From Halichoerus grypus (Eukaryota; Chordata; Mammalia; Carnivora; Phocidae), in NCBI RefSeq assembly GCF_964656455.1, contig NC_135718.1, forward strand, positions 49,662,014 through 49,726,013: a DNA stretch of 64,000 nt, in the 5' to 3' direction. The notes under the pieces were generated by a model. It searched no databases. It was not told the DNA's origin and saw only the letters and a list, made by a program, of their open reading frames with translations. Shown in pieces: positions 32,037 to 43,802 of this stretch; within the stretch, counting starts at the first letter, position 1, and every line of letters begins with the position of its first letter. The translations under genes were made by a program, and so were the position numbers.

Positions 32037-33957
32037 TTACAGAAAAAAAAGCTGCAAAAGGATACTTTGTTATCAGGTCAGCTAAGCTGTTAAAGCAAAA
32101 GAATGCAACCAGCTGAGCCTGGACCAGTCCGTCAGTCCAACATTTAAAACTGAAATTCCTTCTGGCACTTACAGCTGTTCTCACTTGTCCTGGTTTGTTT
32201 GTTTGTTTATTTATTTAGATTGCGAAAGTTCAAGGTAATGAGCCTGTGGCTAGGATTAAAACACCATTGGGTCTGCGTCCCACAGGGCTTGACCCAAAAG
32301 CTCTGTTCACAAAGAGGAGAAAATGTGTTCAAAAACCAGGGAACACCAGTTTGAGGAGCGGGGTCCTTGGGTTGGGGGCCCTGGCAGCTCAGGAATGCAG
32401 AGGGAAAGAAACCACGGGTTCTGGCTGTAGTGTCTGCTAACAAAGCACTGTTCACCTGACAAATCGAAGGCTTGGCCAGATTTATGAGTCTCCTAAACTC
32501 AATCAGAATGGAGCCTGCTCTGACCTACAGAAGGTCACTCAACCATATTGAATATTTGTCAACATTCCATGGCCAAAGATAAAGTGAGTAAATATCCAAG
32601 ACAGATTTAGACATGTCCCTGTTTAGTCCTGGAAACTGTGAGTGTCTGGGCACGAAGAGCACAGGAGGCCAATTTCCCTTCTTTGAACACATACTCTGCA
32701 GGGCTCCAAGGTGCCCGCTCCTGAGCCGGCATCCGGTCACTGGCAGCGGCTTACGCTGCAAGAAGCGAAAATGGAAGCGCACTATTTGCCCCACCTCTGT
32801 GCACGAGGGTGCATCTGGAGACACAGAGAGAAGGTTAAGTAGCGGGTTAAGTGTCAGCCCTGCAACTTGGCCAAACTCCACGTGATCCGAGTTGTCCGAG
32901 GGACTACACACGGTGGGCTTCGCTTGCCTTACGTGTACCATTCACAGCCCAACAGCAATGGAGCCTCCTCTTCACAAGCTTCTTTTTCACTTAAGTGAAG
33001 TACTCATTGGTATTCTCCTTTGGTGTCCTGGAGCAGCTACAGGAAATGGAAACTAGCCTCCATTTTACTACTTTTGGCACCACACCCATCAGCTCACTTG
33101 CTTCTACAAAGAGAACATCGGAGACTCTGCAAGGTGGTGTGAAACCACAGAGGTAGGCACGCGGCCCATCTAAGCTCCTCTCGGCACACAGAACTGATAG
33201 GACGTTTCAGTATAACTAAGGCCTAGGGTTTGCTGCTCTTATTTCTGAGGCCACAGATGGGATTAAAGTAAAAGTTGGGGAAATGAGCAACATCCCAATA
33301 GTCAAAGCATTTGCTTAGTCTACCCACTTTCTCCCAAGGCCTAACAAGCCCTCTGGAGGATAATCTTTCTTTTCGTGACCAGTTCAGTCTTTTCTTTCCC
33401 CCATTGTCTTTGCCAGAAAGGTGAGCGTAAGAAGGACCTATGAGAGAAATCTTCATTCCTAAATTTTGCTTTTGGGCAATCAGCTTCTGAGAACTGGTGT
33501 GGCAGGATGAACTGATGACCCATGGGTCAACCCCTCTGGGAAGACAGCACTCTGATAATTTGAGCGAAGAGTATTCACCAAAGACAAGATAAGCTGGGGT
33601 GACGTTGGGGAGCCTCCCAAAAGAAGGAAGTGTGACATTGAAAATGTAATCAGCTGCTGACCTGGGCATTTGATCTCTGAATTTTTTTCTTGTTTGAGCC
33701 TTTCTGAAGAGCAGGAAGGTGAAGTGCTTGACCTACATACTGTTCCTGGCTCAGAGTCTTGGGTTGCCTTTCAGCCCCTTCCCTGCAGGTAGTCTGTCCC
33801 TTTGGCTCTGAGAAGTGTCACACAATGGCCTCAGGTCACTGAGTCATCCTCTAGTGGCCTGAGTGAATTCAGGCAGCTTCCACAACCTCAAAAAATAGAC
33901 AGGGCTAGGACACTGGGTGACTGGGACACCACACTTAGAAAAAATTTGGAAAAAAAA
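32037..33957. other. Unassigned DNA, about 1.9 kb, with a local CpG cluster
   Basis: No repeats were recognised. CpG dinucleotides are unusually frequent in 32652-32934. The longest minus-strand open frames of the window lie here (148 codons at 33223-33669, 138 codons at 32525-32941). Neither shows a domain, signal peptide, membrane segment or repeat that I recognise. Without conservation data they are best called chance frames in a stop-poor, somewhat GC-richer region. Confidence 0.4.
32652..32934. promoter_or_regulatory. Local CpG cluster, candidate regulatory DNA
   Basis: Counting by eye gives about 16 CpG in 283 bases, several times the density of the flanks. It includes AGCCGGCATCCGG, AGCGGCTTACGC and CACGTG inside CCACGTGATCCGAG, the last an E-box core. 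It is too short and not GC-rich enough for a classical CpG island. Possible readings are a small unmethylated regulatory element or chance. Confidence 0.25.
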
Positions 33958-34125
33958 ACCCAAAGGCCATGATGTAGTTCTTCCACTGCCTTCCCATGTG
34001 ACCTGGAGAAATCACTTCACCTCCACCAGAACCTCAGTGTTCTGACTTGCAGAAAGAGGGGCTCAAGGCAGCTCATCTCTAAACTCCTTTGTAAGTGACT
34101 ATTTGATGATACCTTCCTTTCCTTG
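33958..34125 (+). repeat. MIR element
   Basis: CTTCCCATGTGACCTGGAGA AATCACTTCACCTCC, then AACCTCAGTGTTCTGACTTG and ATCTCTAAACTCCTTTGTAAG, follow MIR in order ('ctgtgtgaccttgggcaagtcacttaacctctctgagcctcagtttcctca'). Confidence 0.65.
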
Positions 34126-34299
34126 AGAACTGGGAGCAAATGTATAGCATAAATGATTCTTAATTCATGTATAAAATTAAATGGAGGACCAGAGTGGGCC
34201 AGTCCATGAGCAGAAAACCTGGGTGGGCCCATTCCAGACTACTATCCATGAGAAGATTAAGAACAAAAAAGGGCCTATATTGTATTTTTCTTTATAAAC

Positions 34300-34500
34300 C
34301 CACATTAACAAAATGCCTGACTATTAGCGGGCAATAAAGATTTGCTAATTCATGAATGAATGAAACACCCAAGGTCAAGCAGATGAGATTTCATCTTATT
34401 CATTGCTGTTTGCTCAACATCTAGCCAGAGTCTGACTGATGAGGGTGCCCAGTAGAGTTTATTGAATGGATGGATGGACGGATGGACTGATGGGTTAACA
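34300..34500 (+). repeat. L2 3' tail with (GATG)n end
   Basis: TTCATTGCTGTTTGCTCAAC ATCTAGCCAGAGTC, then GTGCCCAGTAGAGTTTATTG AATGGATGGATGGACGGATGG, is the L2 tail followed by its terminal tetranucleotide-like repeat. A second tail-like phrase (GAATGAATGAAACACC) lies just upstream. Confidence 0.55.
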
Positions 34501-36227
34501 AAGTGGTGATATGAACCTTGTGAAATATTCTGTGCAAATGCAATTCCTACTTGTACCTTAAATAAAATGGAAAAAAAGCAATCATGCTTCTTCTTTTTCC
34601 AGTTTTTGTTGGGCGTGGGGAAGAGAAAGGGAAGAAAATGGAGCCAAGAGAAGGCTGAGGTGGAGAGAGAGCGAGATTAGAACTGTCACAAAGCCCAGGA
34701 GTTTTGTCTTTTTCAGAGAGCAGGAGGGGGCTTTCTATTCAAAGTTCACTATAATCAGGACACTGATGCTTTGGAGAAATAAGATATTAAATTTCTGGAA
34801 TGAAGAAAGAGAAAAGAAGCTCAGAAGGCAACAGTCACCAAGAAAATGAATTGTGTAAGGAAATCAATTATGTTTTTTATTCTTCTGTTACTAATCCTTT
34901 AGGATTTTAATTTTTATGTTTTTAAAGGGATTTAAAACATCTTTAGCACAGGTGAAGTAGAGTGGGATTAAGAATAGGCTTATGCATCAACCATGCATTT
35001 GGATTTGGGAATTTTTCACAAGTAAAGGACTGAATTTCTGCCTCAATATGCAAAAGTATCCTATTTCCTATACCGTCCCACAAGAAGTGCTAGTTACAGC
35101 TGTGTTTGGCACAGGATAGGGAATTTGGACTGGCTCACTCTAAGGGAGGGAGAATTTGATTCCATGACAAATGAGAATGGCTACCTGGTGGTGCAGGTAA
35201 AGAATAGGCTGGAGCAATCTCAGGGTCGAGCCAAAGGAAAACACAAGCCAGCAACATGATCCATGGCTTTGGTCACTCCTCAGGAAAGGCTATTTCTGTT
35301 TCCCCAATTTCCCCAGCACTGCTCTTGAGAGCAGTGTTGATTACCAGATAACCAGAGCCTTTGGTCTTTCACAGAATCAACAGCTCGGCAGCCACAAAGT
35401 GACAGGCATCAATACTAATCGTACAAGCCTGTCTGTAACTGGACCCCAGGACAGGCTGTGCTACACCTGCCTGTCCAGGAAATGGACTCCAGGTCCTCCC
35501 CCATGGAAACCTCTAACAACACTTATTAGCTATTTCCTTGCCTGATAAGTGGTCTGCGCCTAGTTCTGGCTCCCATTATTATATTCATTTCAGACTGTGT
35601 CCTGAAACCTGATACCTTTGTACTTGGGGGGTGCAGTGTCTGCCACCTGACAATGATTTGACATGACACAGTGACAGAAAACAGGGAGAGAGGATGGAAA
35701 TAAAGAACAAGGGATCCAAGCCGCTAGGTTGGCAGCTCCAGGCAGGGGTGCCCATCAACACTGATACCTGTTAGCAGGAGTCCAGGCCCCACTGACAGAA
35801 TGGTCAGATTACTCATGTCAGAGCTCCATCGAGTTGGGAGATCTCAATCTTTCTTCTCAATCTTTCTTTGATGGCCAAGGTCCTGAAGGCCAAGGGTAAA
35901 ATTACAGTGGGTTCTTCACCTGCACTTTTGAGTTTAATGTGGCTCAACTTCTGCCCCTCACCGCCCACGTTTAGTCCCCTAGCACCTCATTCATCTTCTT
36001 GTTCCTTCTTCCTGGGCCTCCATGACTATGGTCAGAGCTGTCACTGTGGTGGCAGACATAGATGCTGAACCACCATAGCAACCACGTGTTCGTGTTATAA
36101 TCATTCAGGAGACCATCTAAGGCATGGAGAGGGGAGGGTCAAGGTGAGAGCCTTTAGGTCCTGGAAGCTCCTACACAGGCACACCAGTGGAAATGGCTAG
36201 GATTGGAAAGAGCAATGTTAAGGACGC
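34501..36227. other. Unassigned DNA, about 1.7 kb
   Basis: No repeat, exon or RNA gene was recognised. The composition is balanced, with purine-rich runs at 34618-34690. Confidence 0.45.
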
Positions 36228-36345
36228 AGTCTGACTGACCAGTAGTAACCATGGGCAAAGGACAAGCCTACCCTCGTCCTCATCTATACAATGAACAAGA
36301 CTGACTAGCCCACTAATCTAAAACCTTTTGTTGTTGTTATGGTAG
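36228..36345 (+). repeat. Weak MIR-like fragment
   Basis: ACCATGGGCAAAGGACAAGC CTACCCTCGTCCTCATCTAT ACAATGAACAAGACTG has the spacing of the MIR core ('accttgggcaagttacttaacc...cctcatctgtaaaatgggg'), with many changes. Confidence 0.35.
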
Positions 36346-37324
36346 CAGTACAAATTTTAGTTAAATGATCTTTTCCATTAGACCCCAGTATATAAAATAA
36401 AGACAAATGTAATTGAGATGGATGATCCAGGCCCGGGCTTGGTGGCTCAACCCTGCTGGGCCCCCTGCGTGACCCTCTTCGACAGCTGACACATCTCTTT
36501 GGAGTGCTCACACAGCTCCACAGAGCACGGTGTGAAAACCACGAGGCAGGTCATTTCTCAATTCCCTTCTAGCCCAAATGTTGCTCTGGGAAAGCCATGG
36601 GAGACCGGGAAGGCGAAGGAAAGGCATGGGGATTTGCAACCTGTTAGAAATATCTTCTCTTTCCCATTTTATGTTTTCGTTTTGTCATCAGTGGCCCTAG
36701 AGCTCTGTGGAAGTCTGTGGAGAGACAGAACAGGTAAAGATAGAACATGTAAGCAGGGCCCCAGGCCCACTCCCATTGCAGTTTGAGTAGCTCAGCTGTA
36801 TTTTTACACATACTGGATTTAAAATAGAGAGGAACAGGGAGGAAGTTTGAAAACAATCAGCCTAGACTCAAGTTTTACAAAAGGAAATTATACACTGGAA
36901 ATAGCTCCTAATATATTTAATATATTTAGGATCTATTATCTTTTATCATCATCATGACCATCACTACAAGGACACATTTTCCCCCCAAAATAAAGTTTAT
37001 TCTTTGGCAAGGGTTAATTATAATGTCAATTCATACAATAATTAAATTAATAAAATACTTCTGGCTCAGAGAACCCTTGAGACCAATTTTGATTCCATCC
37101 ACACAAGGTAAGGGACCCAAGAGGGGGAGGCAGCAGAGGGAGGGTTAAGGGGAATACTTAGCCAGTGACTAACTGTCATTTTCCTTGAGACAAGCAATTC
37201 CCATTTTCTTCAAGTGTCCTAGAAACGATGATGAAGACTTTTTTTTTTCCCCCCATTTTGGGGAATTCTTTTTTGGCCAACCAACAACTCTCAACTATCA
37301 CCAGTCATTAACTGGGGATGATAA
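36346..37324. other. Unassigned DNA with one splice-like mini-exon
   Basis: No repeat was recognised. At 36692-36733 a 42-base segment is preceded by a T-rich tract ending in TTTTGTCATCAG and followed by GTAAAG, the shape of an internal exon. Two of three frames are open through it, but nothing else supports a transcript. Confidence 0.35.
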
Positions 37325-37555
37325 CTGTAAGAGATAACATTTATAACACTTTGCTATGTACCATTCTAAGAATGTTACATTTACAACCGCCCTAAAGGAC
37401 GGTACTATTATTCCCCCTTTTTAAAAATGGGAAAACTGAGCCACAGAAAGTTAAGCACCCTTCCAAAATGCCAGAGTTGGTAAGTGAAAGAACTGGGACT
37501 TGAACTAATGCCGGCTGACTCTGAAGTCTGTGCTTCTAACGCTACCGCCACCCAG
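37325..37555 (-). repeat. MIR element, reverse orientation, nearly complete
   Basis: ATAACACTTTGCTATGTACC ATTCTAAGAATG, GTACTATTATTCCCCCTTTTT, GGGAAAACTGAGCCACAGAAAG and GGGACTTGAACTAATGCCGG cover most of the reversed MIR consensus, from its 3' end to the tRNA-like part. About 230 bp is close to full length (about 260). Confidence 0.85.
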
Positions 37556-39279
37556 GAGAGAACACAAATGAGAGAGGAGAGAATTAAGCTCTGGTAAGGC
37601 TCAAGCAAACTCTAAGTCAACAGAAATGTTTCTCAATGGCATAAAGCTCCCAGTTCTAGGCCTTTTTTACATCTATGTCCTTTCCCTATCATCTCGCCTT
37701 ACACATGTAAATTTACCCTCCAAGACACTTGGTTATTATGTTGCTTACTCTCTTCTTATCAGTATTCAGAAAATATTAAGATTTTTTTTTTCTCACCCAG
37801 ATGTAAATAACTGATCACCGGTTAATCTGTTCTCCCAAGGAGAATCGTGTTTTGTTTTTTTGTTTTGTTTTTACCAGCAACCAAAGCCTTGAACTAAAGG
37901 GATGAAGTTCCACTTGTAAAATTTCAATGTCAGCATATGAACAGGAAGTATCAACTTGAAATCATCAGTCTTCCTAGTGCCCCTGAAATCTATTAGGGGG
38001 TTTTGAATTTATTAGGGAAAACCTGTCCAAATTGGGAAATGAATATAATCTCTACGCCAGATACTATTCAATGGAAAAACCATCAGAAGGCTTTGGCCTT
38101 GGATTTGTGGGGAGATTGTGCGGGGGGGGGGGGTTTGTGGGACAGTTAGGAGATTGGAATCACTTACTGACCCCATATGAAACTATATTCTGTACTGATA
38201 CTTTGGGTCATCTGTGGGTTAACATTTCCTCTGAACATTCAAAATCCTTTAAGTTATTTATTTATGCTTGGTCTTTTCTTTTAGAGGGTTGAGAAAATGA
38301 AAGAAAAATAACATCCCCTTCCCCAAAAGCATCACCATGGATCTTTGGGAGGAAATGGTAGGGTTCAATGAGACATACAAACCGAGCTCTCACTTCCATA
38401 CTAGTCTCTCCTGCTGGCCTGGAGAAATCACTCAATACCCGTAATGAGAGGATGCAGTGGCTAATTTTACACCATAAATCATAAGGCTAATACTATGACT
38501 AAAAAGTGATACCATCAGCTTCTTTTCCTTCAAAGCTGTTAGATCTTAGTCAGTTACTTATGAACGAAGATTTAAAGACTTCAGAAGCCCCTTTGCCAAC
38601 AAAAGATGCTTTTGCTATTAGCTTTCTTTCCCCTTGGAAAGATTCTCCAACACCCCTGGAAGAAGTTCCTTAGCATTTATAGGGTGTTCTCAGCATTTAT
38701 AGGAAGGATGTTTGCAAGGGAGCAGAAATTAACAATGCCTAGCTAGTAGAAATCCTGGAGCCTTGATACCCTCCAAGTGATACCCCCCAAGTGACAGGAT
38801 AGCCAAAAACAAGAGGAGATAGGGAAACACACAGAGATAGGGAAAAATATACCTTGTTTCCGACATATTTCTCAAGCTGTTCAAATATGAAACAAAATCC
38901 TACCAGGCTACAAGTTTCCAGCTGTTATGATATCATAAGATAAATTTATAGCTAGAGAAACAGCATGTTTGCTTTTATAAAGTATGGAAATATAAGTGTT
39001 CCAAGTGTTAAAACTGTCCAAACAAATTAATTCAAGTAAAAATAGTTGTCTCCGATTTGGTTCTCTCACATTTGCCTTCTTTTTATAGAGCTTGTGAGCA
39101 CGCTCCCCTCAACACCAAGAGAAGAGGAAGTGCAGGCACTCCTTCTGCACATGCAAACCCAAGGAGCCCTACAGCAGGGAAATTGGGTGGCTCCTGTCCA
39201 CACTCCCACTGCCAATCTATTCATTATGATCTGAATTTAGCCCCCTTCGCAATGGAAGAAAGACAGTCTGTGAGGGGCT
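37556..39279. other. Unassigned DNA, about 1.7 kb
   Basis: No repeat family was recognised. It holds a 12-base G run at 38122-38133, a 12-base repeat AGCATTTATAGG twice near 38672-38703, and the near-tandem phrase CCCTCCAAGTGATACCCCCCAAGTGA around 38769-38796. No exon signals were seen. Confidence 0.45.
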
Positions 39280-39780
39280 GAGGCTGGAAACCTTATGATG
39301 TGCTCCCATTTTGCATGTTCATCACAAGCTAAAATGAAAAAAGAGTTTCTTTCCTCAGTGACTTTGAAAAGAATAGAGCGGTGATTAACAGCAATATTTT
39401 TTTTAATGAAACGCAACCCGTCATCCCTGTCATCTTCTGGCCATCCTCGCTTGTACGCGCCTCCCTGACAAGAGGAATAATAATGGTCATACATCACTGC
39501 TCTGCACGTCCAATCATCTAAATCTTCCCTTGCTGCAGCTTCTGAGACTCAATTACTTTATTGACATGCAATCTTCATAAGGGGAGAAATATTGTGCATG
39601 TAAGGTCACTTGGTTATGAAGACATATTATCATATTATCTGCATGAGGGTTGCAGGGCTAAGACCTGACAGAGCTAATTATAATGGTACATGATAGAAAG
39701 CTCAGTACACATTATTTGCTTGGCTGCACTAAAGGTGAGGTAAGTCCATGACATCATGGTTTTTTGAAAAAATAATGCAA
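39280..39780. promoter_or_regulatory. Candidate conserved non-coding element
   Basis: The stretch is repeat-free to the eye, keeps both AT-rich cores (GAGCTAATTATAATGG, CTCAATTACTTTATTGACATG, CACATTATTTGCTTGG) and some CpG (GCTTGTACGCGCCTCCC), and has no homopolymer decay except a T8 tract. Such a mixture of homeodomain-like sites and ordered text is typical of developmental enhancers in gene deserts. This is a suggestion from composition only; no conservation data were available. Confidence 0.2.
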
Positions 39781-39919
39781 CTTCGGCTTGGAGGCTGTAA
39801 CTCTTTTTATTTTTTTAACTCCCCACATCTTTACTTTTTGGTTGTCACAGGCAATGAGAGAACTAGTTAATGGAGTCCTCAGATTTCAGGGAAGGGAGAT
39901 AGCATACCCATGTAGAGTG

Positions 39920-39946
39920 GGTGTGTGTGTGTGTGTGTGTGTGTGT
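39920..39946 (+). repeat. (GT)n microsatellite
   Basis: Thirteen uninterrupted GT units after AGAGTGG. Likely polymorphic in length. Confidence 0.95.
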
Positions 39947-39949
39947 AAT

Positions 39950-41284
39950 TGTTTTGCTTACTCCCCATCTAACACCAAGTTTCGGTCCATTTCCTAGCAA
40001 GTGGAATGAGAATGACTCAAGGGAGAAAGGTAAAGGGATACAAATGGGTCAATTTGATAACAGAGTAAAGCTTCTCCTCACCCTCAATTAACCCCTCTCA
40101 GATCCTTGTCCTTTTCTTTCTCTTGGTCTCCATGGCAGAGGCTTATCATGCTAAGATTTAGTGCTTCTGAGTGTGGTTTCTTTGTTCAGACATACCAGGT
40201 TATTTAAGTGTTCACCGTCAGACTCATGCTAGAAGCTTCATGTATTGCTGAGATACACAGCTAGGCAGTCCTTCTCTTCTTTGCATCCTTGGCCTATTTG
40301 TCATCCTCATTCACTCCAGGTGTATCTCATATTGAGAGGTCAGAGTGAGGAGCCCTAGTGGCAATTTTGCAAGAAAGGAACATCAAGGAGAGAAATCTGG
40401 GCCAAGTCTCTGGGTCTTCCAGCCTTGCCACAGTTAACATGGACCCAGATAGAAAACTAGGGTAGATGGGTCTTTGATGAGTCATCATGAAGTCAAAATC
40501 AAGTCAGCCTCTGCGGATGGGTTTGGGATAAGCATCTGAGCTTCAGCCCTGAACACAAGTTCTACTTTCAGAGGGATTTATGAGCTTATAAAGAGAAGTA
40601 AAAGAGCCATTAAAAGTATCACAACAATCCAACATAAGCTCACTCCTAGATTATCTCTCCCTCAGCAAAGAACTAATTCTGTGAAGGAGAAGAAACAACT
40701 AAAACCTTCTAAGCTCCAGAAACTGCCTTGGTCTTGTAATATGAGTGCTTTGGCTCCAACATAAGAAGCACAGAGTAGAACAAAAAATTGAGGTTGTCCA
40801 AATTCTCTCTTACTTAATACTCTCATAACTCAAATTCCTCAATTCCTGACACCAATGGCTCAAAAATAATGGTGACATTGGTAACAAAGCCACACAGAGA
40901 TTCAGACTTTTTCTGAATTGGAAATTGTGCATAATATGATGTTTACATTAAGTAAATTTGATGCTGATCCATGTAGATTAGAAATGGTAACTAGAATTTT
41001 AGATCAGTTATTTTGGATTAGATGGTCTCATGCACTGCATTTCCACCTCCAGCATCTCAAATGCATTTTTGTAATAGGGAAGCTCAGAGTATACCCAGTT
41101 CCAAAAATTTGAGATACTAATTGAGGTAAAATTGTATGGTTGGTAGAAAGAGAACTGGGCTAAGGTTTAAGAGAGTAAACATCTACTCCTGACTCAACCA
41201 CCCATAATACACCCCATAGCTCCTTAGCCAAAGCAAAATTTCTCTTTACATGTTGGAGAAAGTACTTGGGAAAGACAGTAAGGT
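39950..41284. other. Unassigned DNA
   Basis: No repeat, exon or RNA gene was recognised in about 1.3 kb. A 64-codon plus-strand open frame (40918-41112) is unremarkable. Confidence 0.45.
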
Positions 41285-41480
41285 ACTGTGAAAAGACTAT
41301 GGTATTGCCTAATAAATTGCCTTGAAAAATCTGGCCACCTAATTTATTGGTTTTATGATCTTGAGCAAATTCTTTGCCTTCTGAGCCTCAACTGCCCTTC
41401 TTTAAAATGGGTAATAAATTGTCCACTTCAAAGGATTAGTATGGAAATGAAAATACACTTAGTAAATGGCAGTTATTGCT
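41285..41480 (+). repeat. MIR element
   Basis: TTATGATCTTGAGCAAATTC TTTGCCTTCTGAGCCTC, then CTTCTTTAAAATGGGTAATAA, AAGGATTAGTATGGAAATGA and AGTAAATGGCAGTTATTGCT, covers the MIR core and 3' end. Clear despite divergence. Confidence 0.8.
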
Positions 41481-41939
41481 ACTGTTTTAGTCTTAACATG
41501 TCTGAAATTGTTTTGCAGGTCAATGATGTAAATAAATATGGACCGTGAAGAAGAAAACCGCCTACGAATGTAAGATATGACTATTATTTGTGATGTTACC
41601 AGATCAGACTCTCAAATATGACAGCCATTTATATTTTCAATTTCAAAAATACTTTCATCAGAAAGTCCTTGTCCATCCAGAGTCATTGGTGCAGTCTCAA
41701 AAAACACAAAAGAAAGCTATAATGGCAGAAAGTAATGTAATGTAGGAGGGAGTTATTAAAGACCAGAAGACAAGTCCATATAGAAGGTGGGCCAGGACCT
41801 GGGATCACAAAAAACCTGTCTGGCTGTCTACTCCACATACCTGTCCTCACCATCATCCAGAGGGTTAGAGACTACAGTCTGGAGAAGAAATTAATTCTTC
41901 CTGTTTTGGAATCAGGGAATACTCTGTAACATTCTCCCT
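41481..41939. other. Unassigned DNA
   Basis: No repeat or exon was recognised. TTGTTTTGCAG at 41510-41520 resembles a splice acceptor but no matching donor or long frame follows (a stop comes within ten codons). Confidence 0.4.
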
Positions 41940-42045
41940 CCTAGCCTAGAAGTCAGGATGCTCCCAGTCTACTGGTCTTAGGCACACTCCTTCACCTCTT
42001 GGGGCCTCATATTTTATATCTGGGAAAGTGATTTCTAGTAGTTGG
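41940..42045 (+). repeat. MIR fragment
   Basis: TCTTAGGCACACTCCTTCAC CTCTTGGGGCCTCATATTTT ATATCTGGGAAAG corresponds to the MIR core ('ttgggcaagtcacttcacctctctgggcctcagtttcctcatctgtaaaatggg'). Confidence 0.6.
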
Positions 42046-42147
42046 TTCCAGCAATACCCCTTCAGTTGATTAGGATCCTCAGTTTAAGAAAAGCAGACAC
42101 CGGAGCAATGGTAACAACCATTCTAGTCAAGATAGGGCATAAGATTT

Positions 42148-42349
42148 TTTTTTTTAAGATTTTATTTATTTATTTGACAGAAAGAGAGATAGTGAGAGCA
42201 GGAACATAAGCAGGGGGAGGGGGAGTGGGAGAGGGAGAAGCAGGTTTCCTGTCGAGCAGGGAGCCCGATGCGGAGCTCAATCCAGGACCCTGGGATCATG
42301 ACCAGAGCCGAAGGCAGCCGCTTAACCGACTGAGCCACCCAGGCGCCCC
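42148..42349 (-). mobile_element. CAN-SINE, reverse orientation
   Basis: T-run, AAGATTTTATTTATTTATTTG, GGAGTGGGAGAGGGAGAAGC, AGCAGGGAGCCCGATGCGGA and the head complement GAGCCACCCAGGCGCCCC. The target CATAAGATTTT is repeated at 42138-42148 and 42350-42360. It keeps several consensus CpG sites, so it is one of the younger copies. Confidence 0.97.
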
Positions 42350-42509
42350 CATAAGATTTTGATTTAAGTAAAAAAGAGGACTGCCATCTGCCACAAAATA
42401 GCAAAAGCAAAAGTTTTCAGCAGTGCCTTTCACTTTAAAAAGAATTTCATATCATTAATTTTTAAAGTCATTTTATTTCAAACTCTTCCTGGAATACAGA
42501 AAAATTAAT

Positions 42510-42665
42510 TAATAATCACATGTATTATTTCATATAATCCTCCCAACATCCTTATAAAGTGAATATTATTGTCATCCCCATTTTGTGGGTGAAAACATCA
42601 AGGCTAAGAGAAGTTAAGTGAATTTTTCCAGGTCAAACAGCTAACAAATGGATCAATGTCACATT
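42510..42665 (-). repeat. MIR element, reverse orientation
   Basis: TATTATTTCATATAATCCTCCC, GTCATCCCCATTTTGTGGGT and TTTTTCCAGGTCAAACAGCTAA follow the reversed MIR consensus well. Confidence 0.8.
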
Positions 42666-43259
42666 TTTTAAATTCCCCATCTTCATGGAGTTTTTTTTTG
42701 TACTTGGTTTATAGAAGGACATAGAAAAAAAATTACCTCTTTTTGCCTATTTACCATTATTAGATAAAACAGGTTGTCATTTTCTGAAAAGGCTTTGAAT
42801 TTGCCTATCTATTGGGCAGCACTGATGGAAGTTTAAATTCTTTATTCTTTTGCAGAGGTTTAGGACGACAAGCCCCTTTTCATATGAGGGGGAAACAATA
42901 TAAATGCACTGGAAAGAGCAAGAGTTTCAGATTGAGAGGGGGGATCCAGAGACAAAGTTGGCTGTGGTGCAGTTAGATACCCCTATGGCATTACCAAGAG
43001 CCAAGCAAACAAGAACAACTTTGTCACTTCTATTCCTCCACCATGGATATTTCCGTCAAAGGGGCAAGCCACCAGAACAGCTCTATTAATAAAATGCAGG
43101 CATTCCTTAGGAAGACTTTCACCTTAAGAATTAATACTTTGTTATCAGGATTTCTTTGACAACCACGCAAGAGATAGACTTGAAAGACGGGCTTGAGGAG
43201 TAGAAAGAGACTTAGCTTTATGATTAGACAGACTGAGAAGAGAATGTGGTGAAACTAAG
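42666..43259. other. Unassigned DNA
   Basis: No firm repeat call. ATGCACTGGAAAGAGCAAGAG TTTCAGATTGAGAG at 42903-42937 weakly resembles the 5' part of MIR. No exon is visible. Confidence 0.4.

Positions 43260-43290
<31 letters not shown>
43260..43290 (+). repeat. (TG)n microsatellite
   Basis: Fifteen uninterrupted TG units after AACTAAGT. Likely polymorphic. Confidence 0.97.
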
Positions 43291-43291
<1 letters not shown>

Positions 43292-43451
43292 TCTTGATGA
43301 TTTAGCTTGATCATTTAGCCTGAATTCAAGGTCTGTATAGTGTGAATAAATAATTTGATGAGTGAGGTAGACTAGCTGGTTGTAGACTAACATTTTCACT
43401 GAGAAAAACTAGTAATGCTGAGAAAAATATGTATATAGGAGTTTTTTTTTG

Positions 43452-43654
43452 TTTTTTTGTTTTTTTAAGATTTTATTTATTTATTTGACAGAGAGAGACA
43501 TAGTGAGAGAGGGAACACAAGCAGGGGGAGTGGGAGAGGGAGAAGCAGGCTTTCTGCCGAGCAGGGAGCCCAATGCGGGGCTCAATCCCAGGACTCTGGG
43601 ATCATGACCTGAGCCAAAGGCAGACACTTAATGACTGAGTCACCCAGGCGTCCC
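43452..43654 (-). mobile_element. CAN-SINE, perfect 16-base target duplication
   Basis: The target TAGGAGTTTTTTTTTG is present unchanged on both sides (43436-43451 and 43655-43670). The body carries GAGTGGGAGAGGGAGAAGCA, GAGCAGGGAGCCCAATGCGG and closes with CACCCAGGCGTCCC. It lies 150 bp from another copy in the same orientation, 43803-44006; separate target duplications show two independent insertions. Confidence 0.97.
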
Positions 43655-43802
43655 TAGGAGTTTTTTTTTGAAGCCCTTAGAGAGCTACTGAGCCAGTGAG
43701 AAAATGAAGGGTAAGATCCTGGAGAGAAAGGAAGTAGAGAGAATCAAAGTACAAAGCCATGTCCCTAAAACCAGTGCCACTTTTTCCCTTGAGGCAATTT
43801 TC

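Noticed and set aside
33223..33669. 148-codon minus-strand open frame, with a 138-codon one at 32525-32941
   Set aside because: No recognised domain, signal peptide, transmembrane segment or splice signals. Kept only as a note because of the nearby CpG cluster.
41510..41552. TTGTTTTGCAG acceptor-like site followed by a short frame
   Set aside because: The frame stops within ten codons and no donor site follows; no sign of an exon.
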